Source of the DNA: Streptomyces sp. STR69
GTDB taxonomy: Bacteria; Actinomycetota; Actinomycetes; Streptomycetales; Streptomycetaceae
Reading direction: 5' to 3'
Length of the DNA: 64,000 nucleotides
NCBI RefSeq assembly: GCF_024519455.1
Contig: NZ_JALJRY010000006.1
Location: 62,001-126,000, forward strand
Under the pieces are notes generated by a model. The model made no database searches. It had not been told where the DNA came from and saw nothing but the letters and a program-made list of their open reading frames with translations. Below, piece by piece: positions 26,085 through 34,760 of the stretch (its first letter is position 1; the number at the start of each line of letters is the position of its first letter). Both the position numbers and the translations under genes were made by a program.

Positions 26085-26930
26085 ATGACTCAATGGATAT
26101 CCCGCCGAGCCAGAGTGCTGGCGGCCGGCGCGGGCGCCGGGGTGCTCATACCCGTGCTGGCCGCCGCGACGCCCGCTGCCGCCGCCACCCCGACGGTCAG
26201 CTGTACGTCTGCCAAGGCCGGCCTCGCCGACAAGCTGAAGAAGGACATCACCGCCGCCCTCGCGACCCGTAAGGGAACCGTGGCCGTCGGCCTCTACGAC
26301 CGCAAGACCAACACCACCTGCACACTGCGGGCGACGACCGCCTATGACTCGGCGAGCACCGTCAAGGTGACCGTTCTCGCCACGCTGCTGTGGGACGCGA
26401 AGAAGCACAACCGCACGCTGACGACGCGGGAGTCGACCCTCGCCAAGGCCATGATCACCAAGTCGGACAACACCGCGACCTCCACCCTGTGGAAGCAGCT
26501 GGGGCTGACGAAGATCAAGGGCTTCCTGACGGCGGCCGGTATGACGCAGACCAAGCCCGGCGCCAACAACTACTGGGGTCTGACCCAGGAGACGGTCACC
26601 GACGAGCAGAAGCTGCTCAAGCTGGTCACCGCCAAGAACTCGGTGCTGAGCGACAACTCCCGTGCGTACATCCTGAAGTTGATGAACCAGGTTGTCTCCG
26701 GCCAGCGTTGGGGCACTCCGTACGGCGCCCCGTCGACCGTCACCGTGCACGTCAAGAACGGCTGGCTGCAACGCTCCACGCACGGCTGGCGCGTGCACAG
26801 CCTGGGCACCTTCAACGGCGGCGGCCACGACTACATGATGAGCGTGCTCACGCAGGACAACAGCACGATGAGCTACGGGATCACCACGATCCAGGGCGTC
26901 GCAAAGGCGATTCACAAGGACCTCGCCTAA
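26085..26930 (+). CDS. Secreted serine hydrolase, class A beta-lactamase fold
   Basis: A 281-residue secreted protein. The N-terminus carries RR and a hydrophobic run ending ATPAAAATP, compatible with Tat or Sec export. Active-site motifs of the penicillin-binding/beta-lactamase fold are visible: STVK (SxxK), SDN, and KNG in place of the usual KTG. No clear ExxLN deacylation motif was found where class A enzymes have Glu166. It may therefore be a penicillin-interacting or peptidoglycan-related hydrolase without true beta-lactamase activity. The start at 26085 has only a weak ribosome site; an out-of-frame ATG lies at 26081. Confidence 0.78.
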   Translation: MTQWISRRARVLAAGAGAGVLIPVLAAATPAAAATPTVSCTSAKAGLADKLKKDITAALATRKGTVAVGLYDRKTNTTCTLRATTAYDSASTVKVTVLATLLWDAKKHNRTLTTRESTLAKAMITKSDNTATSTLWKQLGLTKIKGFLTAAGMTQTKPGANNYWGLTQETVTDEQKLLKLVTAKNSVLSDNSRAYILKLMNQVVSGQRWGTPYGAPSTVTVHVKNGWLQRSTHGWRVHSLGTFNGGGHDYMMSVLTQDNSTMSYGITTIQGVAKAIHKDLA

Positions 26931-27002
26931 AACCCCTGCTCAAGGACATCGCTTTACTGCGCGGTCTCCCGCCCGTCATCCACCCGTCCTACGGTGGCGC
27001 CC

Positions 27003-28052
27003 ATGCGCCTGAGAACCGTACTCGCGACCGCGACCGCCGGCCTGGCGGCGGCCACCTGCCTCACCGCCGCCGGGCCCGCGAGCGCCGTCAGCAGCACCCG
27101 TACCAGCAACTCCCGCACCGCCAACGCCTGTTCGTCGTCCGTCTCGATCGACCGCTTCTCCGACGCGCTCGACAAGACGACGTACGACGGCACCTTCGTC
27201 GGCAACTTCTCCGCGCTCGCGGTGGACAAGGACGGCTCGCTCGCCGCGCTGGAGGACCGTTCCTCCCTGTTCGACCTCGACGCGAAGACCCTCCAGCCGA
27301 AGCGGGTCGTCCCGCTCGCCGACGAGAACGGCGCCGCCCTCGACTCCGAGGGCCTGGTCATCGACCGGGACGGCACCCGCCTCATCACCTCCGAGACCGA
27401 GCCGTCGATCCGCCGCTACTCAACCGACGGCAAGATCCTCGACCGCCTCCCGGTCCCGTCCTCCCTCCTGGTCGCCCCGGCCGGCCGGGCCGTCTCCAAC
27501 CAGACCTTCGAGGGCCTGACCCTGCTGCCCGGCGGCCACACGCTCCTCGCGTCGATGGAGTACCCGATCGCCGGTGACACCTCCGGCGCCGTCCGCTTCC
27601 AGACCTGGACCCGGACCAAGGGCGACCACTTCGAGCTCGCCGCGCAGTACGCCTACAAGACCGACGCGGCCTTCCTCGGCGTCCCCGAGGTGCAGGCCCT
27701 CCCCGACGGCCGCCTCCTCGTCCTGGAGCGCGGCTTCACCAGCGGCGTCGGCAACACCGTCCGCCTCTACCTGGCCGACCCGCGTCACGCGACGGACACC
27801 AGCAAGATCGACACCCTCACCGGCCAGCCCGGCGTACGCCTCATCAAGAAGACCCTCCTCGCGGACATCGCCGACTGCCCGTCCCTCGGCGCGACGGCGA
27901 AGCAGCCCCAGCCCAACCCCCTCCTCGACAACATCGAGGGCATGGTGATCACCGGCCACGACAAGGGCCGCCTGAAGGTCCTGCTGGTCAGCGACGACAA
28001 CCAGAACGCCGTACAGACGACCCGCTTCTACTACCTCCGGGTCCGCGTCTGA
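27003..28052 (+). CDS. Secreted phytase-like esterase family protein
   Basis: A 349-residue exported protein of the esterase-like activity of phytase family, a beta-propeller group. The signal peptide spans about 1-28 (MRLRTVLATATAGLAAATCL ending ASAVSS). Typical phrases are FVGNFSALAVDKDGSLAALEDRSSLF, DSEGLVIDRDGTRLITSE and FEGLTLLPGGHTLLASMEYP. The ATG at 27003 was chosen; a GTG nine bases upstream is in frame. Activity is not proven for most members. It is 72 bp after the hydrolase gene and may share its transcript. Confidence 0.78.
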   Translation: MRLRTVLATATAGLAAATCLTAAGPASAVSSTRTSNSRTANACSSSVSIDRFSDALDKTTYDGTFVGNFSALAVDKDGSLAALEDRSSLFDLDAKTLQPKRVVPLADENGAALDSEGLVIDRDGTRLITSETEPSIRRYSTDGKILDRLPVPSSLLVAPAGRAVSNQTFEGLTLLPGGHTLLASMEYPIAGDTSGAVRFQTWTRTKGDHFELAAQYAYKTDAAFLGVPEVQALPDGRLLVLERGFTSGVGNTVRLYLADPRHATDTSKIDTLTGQPGVRLIKKTLLADIADCPSLGATAKQPQPNPLLDNIEGMVITGHDKGRLKVLLVSDDNQNAVQTTRFYYLRVRV

Positions 28053-28109
28053 CCCACCGGCCCTCCGCCCGTTTGTTGCGGAGGGATGAAATCCGCTCCA
28101 TTCCGCGTT

Positions 28110-28169
28110 GGTGCCTTCCGGAAGACCAGCTGATCAGGGACTCCATGATCAGGGCGAACGGAAGGCACC
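28110..28169 (+). promoter_or_regulatory. Nested hairpin that can mask the ABC transporter ribosome site
   Basis: The outer stem pairs GGTGCCTTCCG (28110-28120) with CGGAAGGCACC (28159-28169), 11 perfect pairs. Inside it an inner stem pairs CTGATCA (28130-28136) with TGATCAG (28146-28152). The outer right arm contains GGAAGG (28160-28165), the ribosome site for the GTG at 28173. Folding would hide it, so translational control is possible. A protein operator is the alternative. Confidence 0.6.
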
Positions 28170-28172
28170 CGC

Positions 28173-31100
28173 GTGGCAGTGAAACAGGGGGAGACGCAGG
28201 GCTGGGCCCGAAGGCTCGCCGGGTACGCCTGGCGATACCCCAAGGACGTCGTCCTCGCCCTCGGCGCCTCCCTTGCCGGTATGGCGGTCACGGCCGTCGT
28301 CCCGCTGGTCACCAAGGTGATCATCGACGACGTGATCACCGGCCACACCCGCTCCATGGCCCCCTGGGCGGGCGCCCTGATCGCCGCCGCCCTTCTTGTC
28401 TACGTCTCCACCTACGTCCGGCGTTATTACGGCGGCCGGCTCGCCCTCGACGTCCAGCACGACCTGCGCACCGAGATGTACGGCACGATCACCCGCCTTG
28501 ACGGCCGCCGCCAGGACGAGCTGTCCACCGGCCAGGTCGTCGGCCGCGCGACCAGCGACCTCCAGCTGATCCAGGGCCTGCTGTTCATGCTCCCGATGAC
28601 CATCGGGAACGTCCTGCTCTTCGTGATCTCCCTCGCCATCATGGCCTGGCTGTCGCTGCCGCTGACCCTGGTCGCCCTGGCCGTCGCCCCCGCCCTCGGC
28701 TTCATCGCCCGCCGCAGCCGCAGCAAGCTCCACCCCTCCACCTGGTACGCGCAGGCCCAGGCCGCCGCCGTCGCGGGAGTCGTCGACGGCGCCGTCAGCG
28801 GTGTACGCGTGGTGAAGGGCTTCGGGCAGGAGGACCAGGAGACCGGGAAACTGCGCGAGGTCGGTCGTCGCCTCTACGCCGGCCGGCTGCGCACCATCCG
28901 GCAGAACGCCAAGTACACCCCCGCCCTCCAGGCCGTCCCCGCCCTCGGCCAGGTCGCGATGCTCGCCCTCGGCGGCTGGCTCGCGGTGCGCGGTCACATC
29001 ACGCTCGGCACGTTCGTCGCTTTCTCCACCTACCTAGCCCAACTCGTCGGCCCGGTCCGCATGTTGGCCATGGTCCTCACAGTCGGCCAGCAGGCCCGCG
29101 CCGGCACCGAACGCGTCCTGGAACTCATCGACACCGAGCCCTCGATGGCGGACGGCACCAAGGAACTCCCCGCCGACGCCCCGGCCACGGTCGAGTTCGA
29201 CGACGTCTCCTTCGGCTACGACCACGACCGCCCCGTCCTCGACGGCCTCAGCTTCGAGATCCACCCCGGTGAGACCCTCGCGGTCGTAGGCTCCTCCGGC
29301 TCCGGAAAATCCACGGTCTCGCTCCTCCTCCCGCGCTTCTACGACGTCACCCACGGCGCCGTCCTCATCGGCGGCCACGACGTCCGCGAACTCACCCTGG
29401 ACTCCCTCCGCGCCGCGATCGGCCTGGTCCCCGAGGACTCCTTCCTCTTCTCCGACACGGTCCGCAACAACATCGCCTACGGCCGCCCCGACGCGACCGA
29501 GGAGGAGATCCTCACCGCCTCCCGGGCCGCGCAGGCCGACCGGTTCATCGCGGAACTCCCCGAGGGCTACGACACGACGGTCGGCGAGCAGGGCCTCACC
29601 CTCTCCGGCGGCCAGCGCCAGCGCGTCGCCCTCGCCCGCGCGATCCTCACCGACCCGCGCCTGCTGGTCCTCGACGACGCGACCTCGGCGGTGGACGCGC
29701 GCGTCGAGCACGAGATCCACGAGGCCCTGAAGCAGGTCATGGAGGGCCGGACCACGCTGTTGATCGCGCACCGCCGCTCCACCCTCAACCTCGCCGACCG
29801 CATCGCCGTCCTCGACGGGGGCCGGCTCGCCGACATCGGCACGCACGACGAACTCCAGGAGCGCTCACCGCTCTACCGCCGCCTCCTCACCGACCCCGAC
29901 GAACTCGGCGGTGTCTCGCCCGGCCACGCCCTGCCCGCCGCGGAACCGGCCGAAGACACCTCCGTACGCGCGGAGTTGGACGCGGAGTTCGACGCCGAGC
30001 GCGGGCTCACGCCCCGGCTGTGGACCGGCGACCGCGAGCCCAAGGACACCGCGCTGTCCGGGATGCCCGCGACGCCCGAACTCCTTGCACAGGTCGACGC
30101 GTTGCCCCCGGCGACCGACACCCCCGACATCGACGAGTCGCGCGCGGTGCGTGCCGAGGACTCCTACGGGCTGCGCCGGCTGCTGCGCGGTTTCGGCGCC
30201 CCGCTGCTGATCAGCCTCGGCCTCGTCGCCGTGGACGCGAGCATGAGCCTGCTGCTGCCGGTCATGATCCGGCACGGCATCGACCAGGGCGTGACCAAGA
30301 TGGCGATCGGCGCGATCTGGTCGGCCTCGCTGCTGGCGCTCGTCGCGGTGGCCGTGCAGTGGGTCGCACAGCGCGGTGAGACGAGGATGACCGGACGCAC
30401 CGGGGAGCGGGTCCTCTACACGCTCCGCCTGAAGATCTTCGCGCAGCTCCAACGCCTCGGACTCGACTACTACGAGCGGGAGTTGACCGGCCGGATCATG
30501 ACGAGGATGACGACGGACGTCGACGCCCTCTCGTCCTTCCTGCAGACGGGCCTGGTCACGGCCTTCGTCTCGGTCGTCACCTTCTTCGGCATCATGGTCG
30601 CCCTGCTGGTGATCGACGTACAGCTCGCGCTCGTCGTGTTCGCGACGCTTCCCCCGCTCGTCATCGCCACGTTCTTCTTCCGCCGGGCGAGCGTGAAGGC
30701 GTACGAACTCGCCCGTGAGCGCGTGTCGTTGGTCAACGCCGACCTTCAGGAGTCGGTGTCCGGGCTGCGGATCGTGCAGGCGTTCCGGCGCGAGCGCGAT
30801 GGTGGCCGACGGTTCGCCGAGCGCAGCAGCAGCTATCGCGCGGCCCGCACCCGGGGCCAGTGGCTGATCTCGATCTACTTCCCCTTCGTGCAGTTGCTGT
30901 CGTCGGTGGCGGCGGCGTCGGTACTGATCGCGGGCGCGGGCAGGGTGGACGACGCGACGCTCACGACAGGCGCCCTGGTCGCGTACCTGCTCTACATCGA
31001 CCTGTTCTTCGCCCCGGTCCAGCAGCTCTCCCAGGTCTTCGACGGCTACCAGCAGGCCACGGTCTCGCTGGGCCGCATCCAGGAACTCCTCCAGGAACCG

Positions 31101-31895
31101 ACCTCCACCCGAGCGGCCGACGAACCCCTCGAAGTCCTCTCCCTGCGCGGCGACATCGCCTTCGAGGACGTGCACTTCGCGTACGGCGATGACGAAGAGG
31201 CCATCGGGGGCGTCGAGTTGACGATCCCGGCGGGCCAGACGGTCGCCTTCGTCGGCGAGACGGGCGCGGGCAAGTCGACCCTCGTGAAGCTGGTGGCCCG
31301 CTTCTACGACCCGACGGGCGGCCGGGTGACGGTCGACGGCACGGACCTCCGGTCCCTGGACATCACGTCGTACCGCCACCACCTGGGCGTCGTCCCCCAG
31401 GAGGCGTACCTCTTCCAGGGCACCGTCCGCGACGCCATCGCCTACGGCCGCCCCGACGCCACCGACGCCGAGGTGGAGGCGGCGGCCCGCGCGGTCGGCG
31501 CACACGAGATGATCGCCACGCTGGACGGCGGCTACCTGCACGAGGTCGCCGAGCGGGGCCGCAACCTCTCGGCGGGCCAGCGCCAGCTGATCGCCCTGGC
31601 CCGCGCGGAGCTGGTAGACCCCGACATCCTCCTCCTGGACGAGGCGACAGCAGCCCTGGACCTGGCCACAGAAGCCCAGGTCAACCAGGCCACCGACCGC
31701 CTCGCCGGCCGCCGCACCACCCTCGTCGTGGCCCACCGCCTGACAACGGCGGCCCGCGCGGACCGGGTCGTGCTGATGGATCACGGCAGGGTTGTCGAGG
31801 ACGGCACCCACGACGAGCTGCTCGCGCTCGACGGGTACTACGCCGAGCTGTGGCGAACCTTCGTCGGAGAGGATGTGCCCGCGACCGCCGCCTGA
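28173..31895 (+). CDS. Double-length ABC exporter (two fused half transporters)
   Basis: A 1240-residue protein with the order membrane domain, ATPase, membrane domain, ATPase. ATPase 1 (about 345-580) has GSSGSGKST and LSGGQRQRVALARA, but its Walker B reads LLVLDDATSAVD, with Asp where the catalytic Glu should be. ATPase 2 (about 985-1230) has GETGAGKST, LSAGQRQLIALARA and LLLDEATAALD with the Glu intact. It therefore resembles heterodimeric exporters with one weak site, joined in one chain. The cargo could be a drug, lipid or peptide; no neighbour helps. It starts with GTG behind GGAAGG, which is part of a folded leader. Confidence 0.88.
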   Translation: MAVKQGETQGWARRLAGYAWRYPKDVVLALGASLAGMAVTAVVPLVTKVIIDDVITGHTRSMAPWAGALIAAALLVYVSTYVRRYYGGRLALDVQHDLRTEMYGTITRLDGRRQDELSTGQVVGRATSDLQLIQGLLFMLPMTIGNVLLFVISLAIMAWLSLPLTLVALAVAPALGFIARRSRSKLHPSTWYAQAQAAAVAGVVDGAVSGVRVVKGFGQEDQETGKLREVGRRLYAGRLRTIRQNAKYTPALQAVPALGQVAMLALGGWLAVRGHITLGTFVAFSTYLAQLVGPVRMLAMVLTVGQQARAGTERVLELIDTEPSMADGTKELPADAPATVEFDDVSFGYDHDRPVLDGLSFEIHPGETLAVVGSSGSGKSTVSLLLPRFYDVTHGAVLIGGHDVRELTLDSLRAAIGLVPEDSFLFSDTVRNNIAYGRPDATEEEILTASRAAQADRFIAELPEGYDTTVGEQGLTLSGGQRQRVALARAILTDPRLLVLDDATSAVDARVEHEIHEALKQVMEGRTTLLIAHRRSTLNLADRIAVLDGGRLADIGTHDELQERSPLYRRLLTDPDELGGVSPGHALPAAEPAEDTSVRAELDAEFDAERGLTPRLWTGDREPKDTALSGMPATPELLAQVDALPPATDTPDIDESRAVRAEDSYGLRRLLRGFGAPLLISLGLVAVDASMSLLLPVMIRHGIDQGVTKMAIGAIWSASLLALVAVAVQWVAQRGETRMTGRTGERVLYTLRLKIFAQLQRLGLDYYERELTGRIMTRMTTDVDALSSFLQTGLVTAFVSVVTFFGIMVALLVIDVQLALVVFATLPPLVIATFFFRRASVKAYELARERVSLVNADLQESVSGLRIVQAFRRERDGGRRFAERSSSYRAARTRGQWLISIYFPFVQLLSSVAAASVLIAGAGRVDDATLTTGALVAYLLYIDLFFAPVQQLSQVFDGYQQATVSLGRIQELLQEPTSTRAADEPLEVLSLRGDIAFEDVHFAYGDDEEAIGGVELTIPAGQTVAFVGETGAGKSTLVKLVARFYDPTGGRVTVDGTDLRSLDITSYRHHLGVVPQEAYLFQGTVRDAIAYGRPDATDAEVEAAARAVGAHEMIATLDGGYLHEVAERGRNLSAGQRQLIALARAELVDPDILLLDEATAALDLATEAQVNQATDRLAGRRTTLVVAHRLTTAARADRVVLMDHGRVVEDGTHDELLALDGYYAELWRTFVGEDVPATAA
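31841..31867 (+). repeat. 27-bp repeat, copy 1 (end of the ABC exporter gene)
   Basis: This is the in-frame coding sequence for AELWRTFVG at the C-terminus of the exporter. A second copy with three differences lies exactly 100 bp downstream. Confidence 0.75.
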
Positions 31896-31940
31896 CCTGC
31901 GCGGGCTCGCGGCCACACCGAGCGCCGGACGGAGTCCGGC

Positions 31941-31967
31941 CGCCGGGCTGTGGCGGACTTTCGTCGG
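31941..31967 (+). repeat. 27-bp repeat, copy 2 (noncoding echo)
   Basis: This matches 31841-31867 at 24 of 27 positions. Read in its own frame it gives AGLWRTFVG followed by VPEAEEPVGTSR and a stop at 32005-32007. Two of the three differences are silent in that frame, as if it were the end of a related transporter gene. Confidence 0.7.
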
Positions 31968-32086
31968 TGTGCCCGAGGCCGAGGAGCCGGTCGGTACGTC
32001 CCGCTGAGGGGGCGCGCAACCGTTCGACATACGTCTTGCGTCCGTACATCAGTACGCTGTTCGGCTGCTGTGCGGGAGGGATGACT

Positions 32087-32473
32087 GTGGACATGGGTGC
32101 GCTACGACGGCGGGTGGCGCTCGGCATGGCCGTGCTCACCGTGTCCGGACTGCTCGCGCTCGCGGCCCCAGGCAGCGCCCAGGCGGCCTCGGTCTGCCCG
32201 GGGCGGGAGGTGGCGACGCTGCCCTTCTCCACCGGCACCGTCCATGTGTTCCGGCGGGGCGACTACATCTGCGCGTACACCGCCCCCAAGACCCCCGGCG
32301 CCAAGCGCACGATGTCGGTCAGCGTCCAGGCCCGCGGCAGCCGCCCGGTCGTCGACAAGGGGCGGTACACGCGCCGCGCCGGACCGGTCACCGTGCACGC
32401 CGGCCACCGCTGCGTACGGATCAAGGGCGCGGTCGCCGGCGGCTCGGTCGGCTCGGGCTGGATCCTGTGCTGA
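32087..32473 (+). CDS. Small secreted cysteine-containing protein
   Basis: About 128 residues, unknown family. GTG at 32087 sits six bases after GGGAGGG; the ATG at 32081 directly abuts that site and the ATG at 32093 is also in frame. A signal peptide ends near GSAQAAS. The mature part is about 95 residues, basic, with four cysteines (SVCPG, YICAY, HRCVR, final WILC), suggesting two disulfides. The final residue is Cys. The nearest neighbours are an ABC exporter upstream and a secreted peptidase downstream, with no clear functional link. Confidence 0.7.
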   Translation: MDMGALRRRVALGMAVLTVSGLLALAAPGSAQAASVCPGREVATLPFSTGTVHVFRRGDYICAYTAPKTPGAKRTMSVSVQARGSRPVVDKGRYTRRAGPVTVHAGHRCVRIKGAVAGGSVGSGWILC

Positions 32474-32569
32474 ACCCCAGGCCAGTGCCCTGAGTGAACA
32501 AACCCCTCTGGTGTGACGGTAGTTGCTCGGATAGCTTCCGGTTCACAACTGCCTCACAGGGGAGACCGC

Positions 32570-33985
32570 ATGCGCAAGGCGCTCAGATGGCTGCTGGCGC
32601 TCACCGTGCTCATAGGCACGCTGGGTACGGCCGGGGTGGCCACCGCCGCCCAGGCCGGCCAAGTCACTGACATCAAGGACCAGTTGCTGGCGATACCCGG
32701 CATGAGCCTGGTCCAGGAGAAGCCGTACACCGGCTACCGCTACTTCGTCCTGAACTACACCCAGCCGATCGACCACCGGCACCCGTCCAAGGGCACGTTC
32801 CAGCAGCGGATCACCGTGCTGCACAAGGACGTCTCGCGCCCGACGGTCTTCTACACCAGCGGCTACAACGTCTCCACGACCCCCAGCCGCAGCGAACCGA
32901 CCCGGATCGCGGACGCCAACCAAGTCTCCCTGGAATACCGGTACTTCACGCCGTCCCGGCCCGAGCCCGCCGACTGGTCCAAGCTCGACATCTGGCAGGC
33001 GGCCAGCGACCAGCACCGCGTCTTCAAGGCCCTCAAGTCGGTCTACACCAAGAACTGGATCGCCACCGGCGGCTCGAAGGGCGGCATGACCGCCACTTAC
33101 TACGAGCGCTTCTATCCCCGTGACATGGACGGCGTCGTCGCCTACGTCGCCCCCAACGACGTGGTCAACAACGAGGATTCGGCCTACGACCGCTTCTTCA
33201 CCAAGGTCGGCACCAAGGAGTGCCGCGACCGTCTGGACGCGGTACAGCGTGAGGCGCTGGTGCGCCGGGAGCCGCTGGAGCAGAAGTACGCGGCCTACGC
33301 GGCGGAGAACGGCTTCACCTTCACCACCGTCGGCAGCCTGGACAAGGCCTACGAAGCCGTCGTCCTCGACTACGTCTGGGGCTTCTGGCAGTACAGCCTG
33401 CTCTCCGACTGCGACACCATCCCCGCCGACGCGGCGACCGCCACCGACGACGAGATCTGGACCTCGGTCGACACGATCTCCGGCTTCTCCTTCTACACCG
33501 ACCAGGGCCTGTCCCCGTACACCCCGTACTACTACCAGGCGGGCACCCAACTCGGCGCGCCCACCGTCCAGTTCCCGTACATCGAGAAGAAGTACGTCCG
33601 CTACGGCTACCAGCCGCCCCGCAACTTCGTCCCGCGCTCCATCCCGATGAGGTTCCAGCCGGGCGCGATGCGGGACGTGGACACCTGGGTCCGCCACCAC
33701 GCCGACCACATGCTCTTCGTCTACGGCCAGAACGACCCGTGGGGCGCCGAGCGGTTCGCCGTCGGCAAGGGCGCGAAGGACTCGTACGTCTTCACCGCGC
33801 CCGGCCTCAACCACGGCGCGAACGTCGCGGCGCTGACCGCCGACCAGAAGGCACTGGCCACCGCGCGCATCCTGGCGTGGGCGGGTGTCCCCGCCGCGAC
33901 GACGGCACAGGCGAAGCCGCTGGCGCCGTACGACGCGAGGCTGGACCGGCAGGGCGTCGAGCGCGAGCCGACACTGCGCCCGTAA
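32570..33985 (+). CDS. Secreted tripeptidyl aminopeptidase (peptidase family S37)
   Basis: A 471-residue secreted serine peptidase of the PS-10/S37 family, which removes tripeptides from N-termini. A signal peptide covers about 1-28 (MRKALRWLLALTVL... ending AAQA). The nucleophile motif is ATGGSKGGMTATYYERFYP (Ser about 168). The catalytic Asp and His are expected in FVYGQNDPWGA and GLNHGANV. The ATG at 32570 follows GGGGAGA. In Streptomyces these enzymes mature other secreted proteins and release oligopeptides for uptake. Confidence 0.9.
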   Translation: MRKALRWLLALTVLIGTLGTAGVATAAQAGQVTDIKDQLLAIPGMSLVQEKPYTGYRYFVLNYTQPIDHRHPSKGTFQQRITVLHKDVSRPTVFYTSGYNVSTTPSRSEPTRIADANQVSLEYRYFTPSRPEPADWSKLDIWQAASDQHRVFKALKSVYTKNWIATGGSKGGMTATYYERFYPRDMDGVVAYVAPNDVVNNEDSAYDRFFTKVGTKECRDRLDAVQREALVRREPLEQKYAAYAAENGFTFTTVGSLDKAYEAVVLDYVWGFWQYSLLSDCDTIPADAATATDDEIWTSVDTISGFSFYTDQGLSPYTPYYYQAGTQLGAPTVQFPYIEKKYVRYGYQPPRNFVPRSIPMRFQPGAMRDVDTWVRHHADHMLFVYGQNDPWGAERFAVGKGAKDSYVFTAPGLNHGANVAALTADQKALATARILAWAGVPAATTAQAKPLAPYDARLDRQGVEREPTLRP

Positions 33986-34021
33986 CACCCTTACTGCGCC
34001 CGGCCGTTGGTGGTGGTTCGA

Positions 34022-34648
34022 CTACACCGGCCGGGCGCAGCCCACCGGTTGCGGGCCGCCGAGCTGGACGTACAGGGCGGTCGACGCCGGGCAACTCGCG
34101 CGCTTGACCACTGCCTTGACCACCTTGTACTGCGGCTTCCGCTGTCCCGAGCCGTCGCACGCGGTCTCCCGGACCTGGCCGCTGCCCGAGCCGTAGACGC
34201 AGTCGCCGGCGATCGTGCGGGGGCCGCCCCCGCCGCCCGGGTCGCCGGGGTGCGGGGGTTCCAGGTTGCGCATACAGGCGTAGCCCTTCGGTACGGCGCT
34301 GTCGCGGCCCGTGCCCGAGGTGCCCTGGGCGCTGATGTGCAGCACGAAGTCGGTGGTCGCCGGGCAGACGGGACCGCTGCTCACGTCGCCGTCGTAGCGG
34401 GCGATGACCCGGGCGGCGGCCCGTTCGCTGGTGCACGGCACCTCGGTGAAGCTCGTCGTACCGAAGGAGCTGCACTCGTCGACGCCGAGGAACACCGCGC
34501 CGTAGCCGGTGGGTTGGGTGGCCGAGGACGGGGAGGCCTTGGCGCCGAGGCGGCCGTCACCGGCGTCGGAGCCGTTGGCGGAGGAGCAGCCGGCCAGCAG
34601 GGCGGCGAGCAGCGCGCACACCGCCCCGGCGCTCCATCTCTCACCCAT
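34022..34648 (-). CDS. Lipoprotein of unknown function
   Basis: A 208-residue predicted lipoprotein. The signal sequence ends in LLAGCSS, with Cys about 21 as the lipidated residue; a Ser/Gly/Asp linker follows. The mature part has several cysteines (DECSS, VPCTS, PVCPA, YACMR, GDCVY, TACDG, ASCPA, VGCAR), enough for four disulfides. I do not recognise the domain. The start is the ATG at 34648, behind GGGGGGAACG. It ends 36 bp from the convergent S37 peptidase gene. Confidence 0.75.
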   Translation of the reverse strand: MGERWSAGAVCALLAALLAGCSSANGSDAGDGRLGAKASPSSATQPTGYGAVFLGVDECSSFGTTSFTEVPCTSERAAARVIARYDGDVSSGPVCPATTDFVLHISAQGTSGTGRDSAVPKGYACMRNLEPPHPGDPGGGGGPRTIAGDCVYGSGSGQVRETACDGSGQRKPQYKVVKAVVKRASCPASTALYVQLGGPQPVGCARPV

Positions 34649-34760
34649 CGTTCCCCCCGGACGTCCCCTGCCCAGCGTGACCCTCGGTGCCGGGCGCACG
34701 CCAGCCGTGCGGGGGGCTTTGGGCCAGTTGGCGGGGGCGGGGAGGGTGGCCGACGTACCT

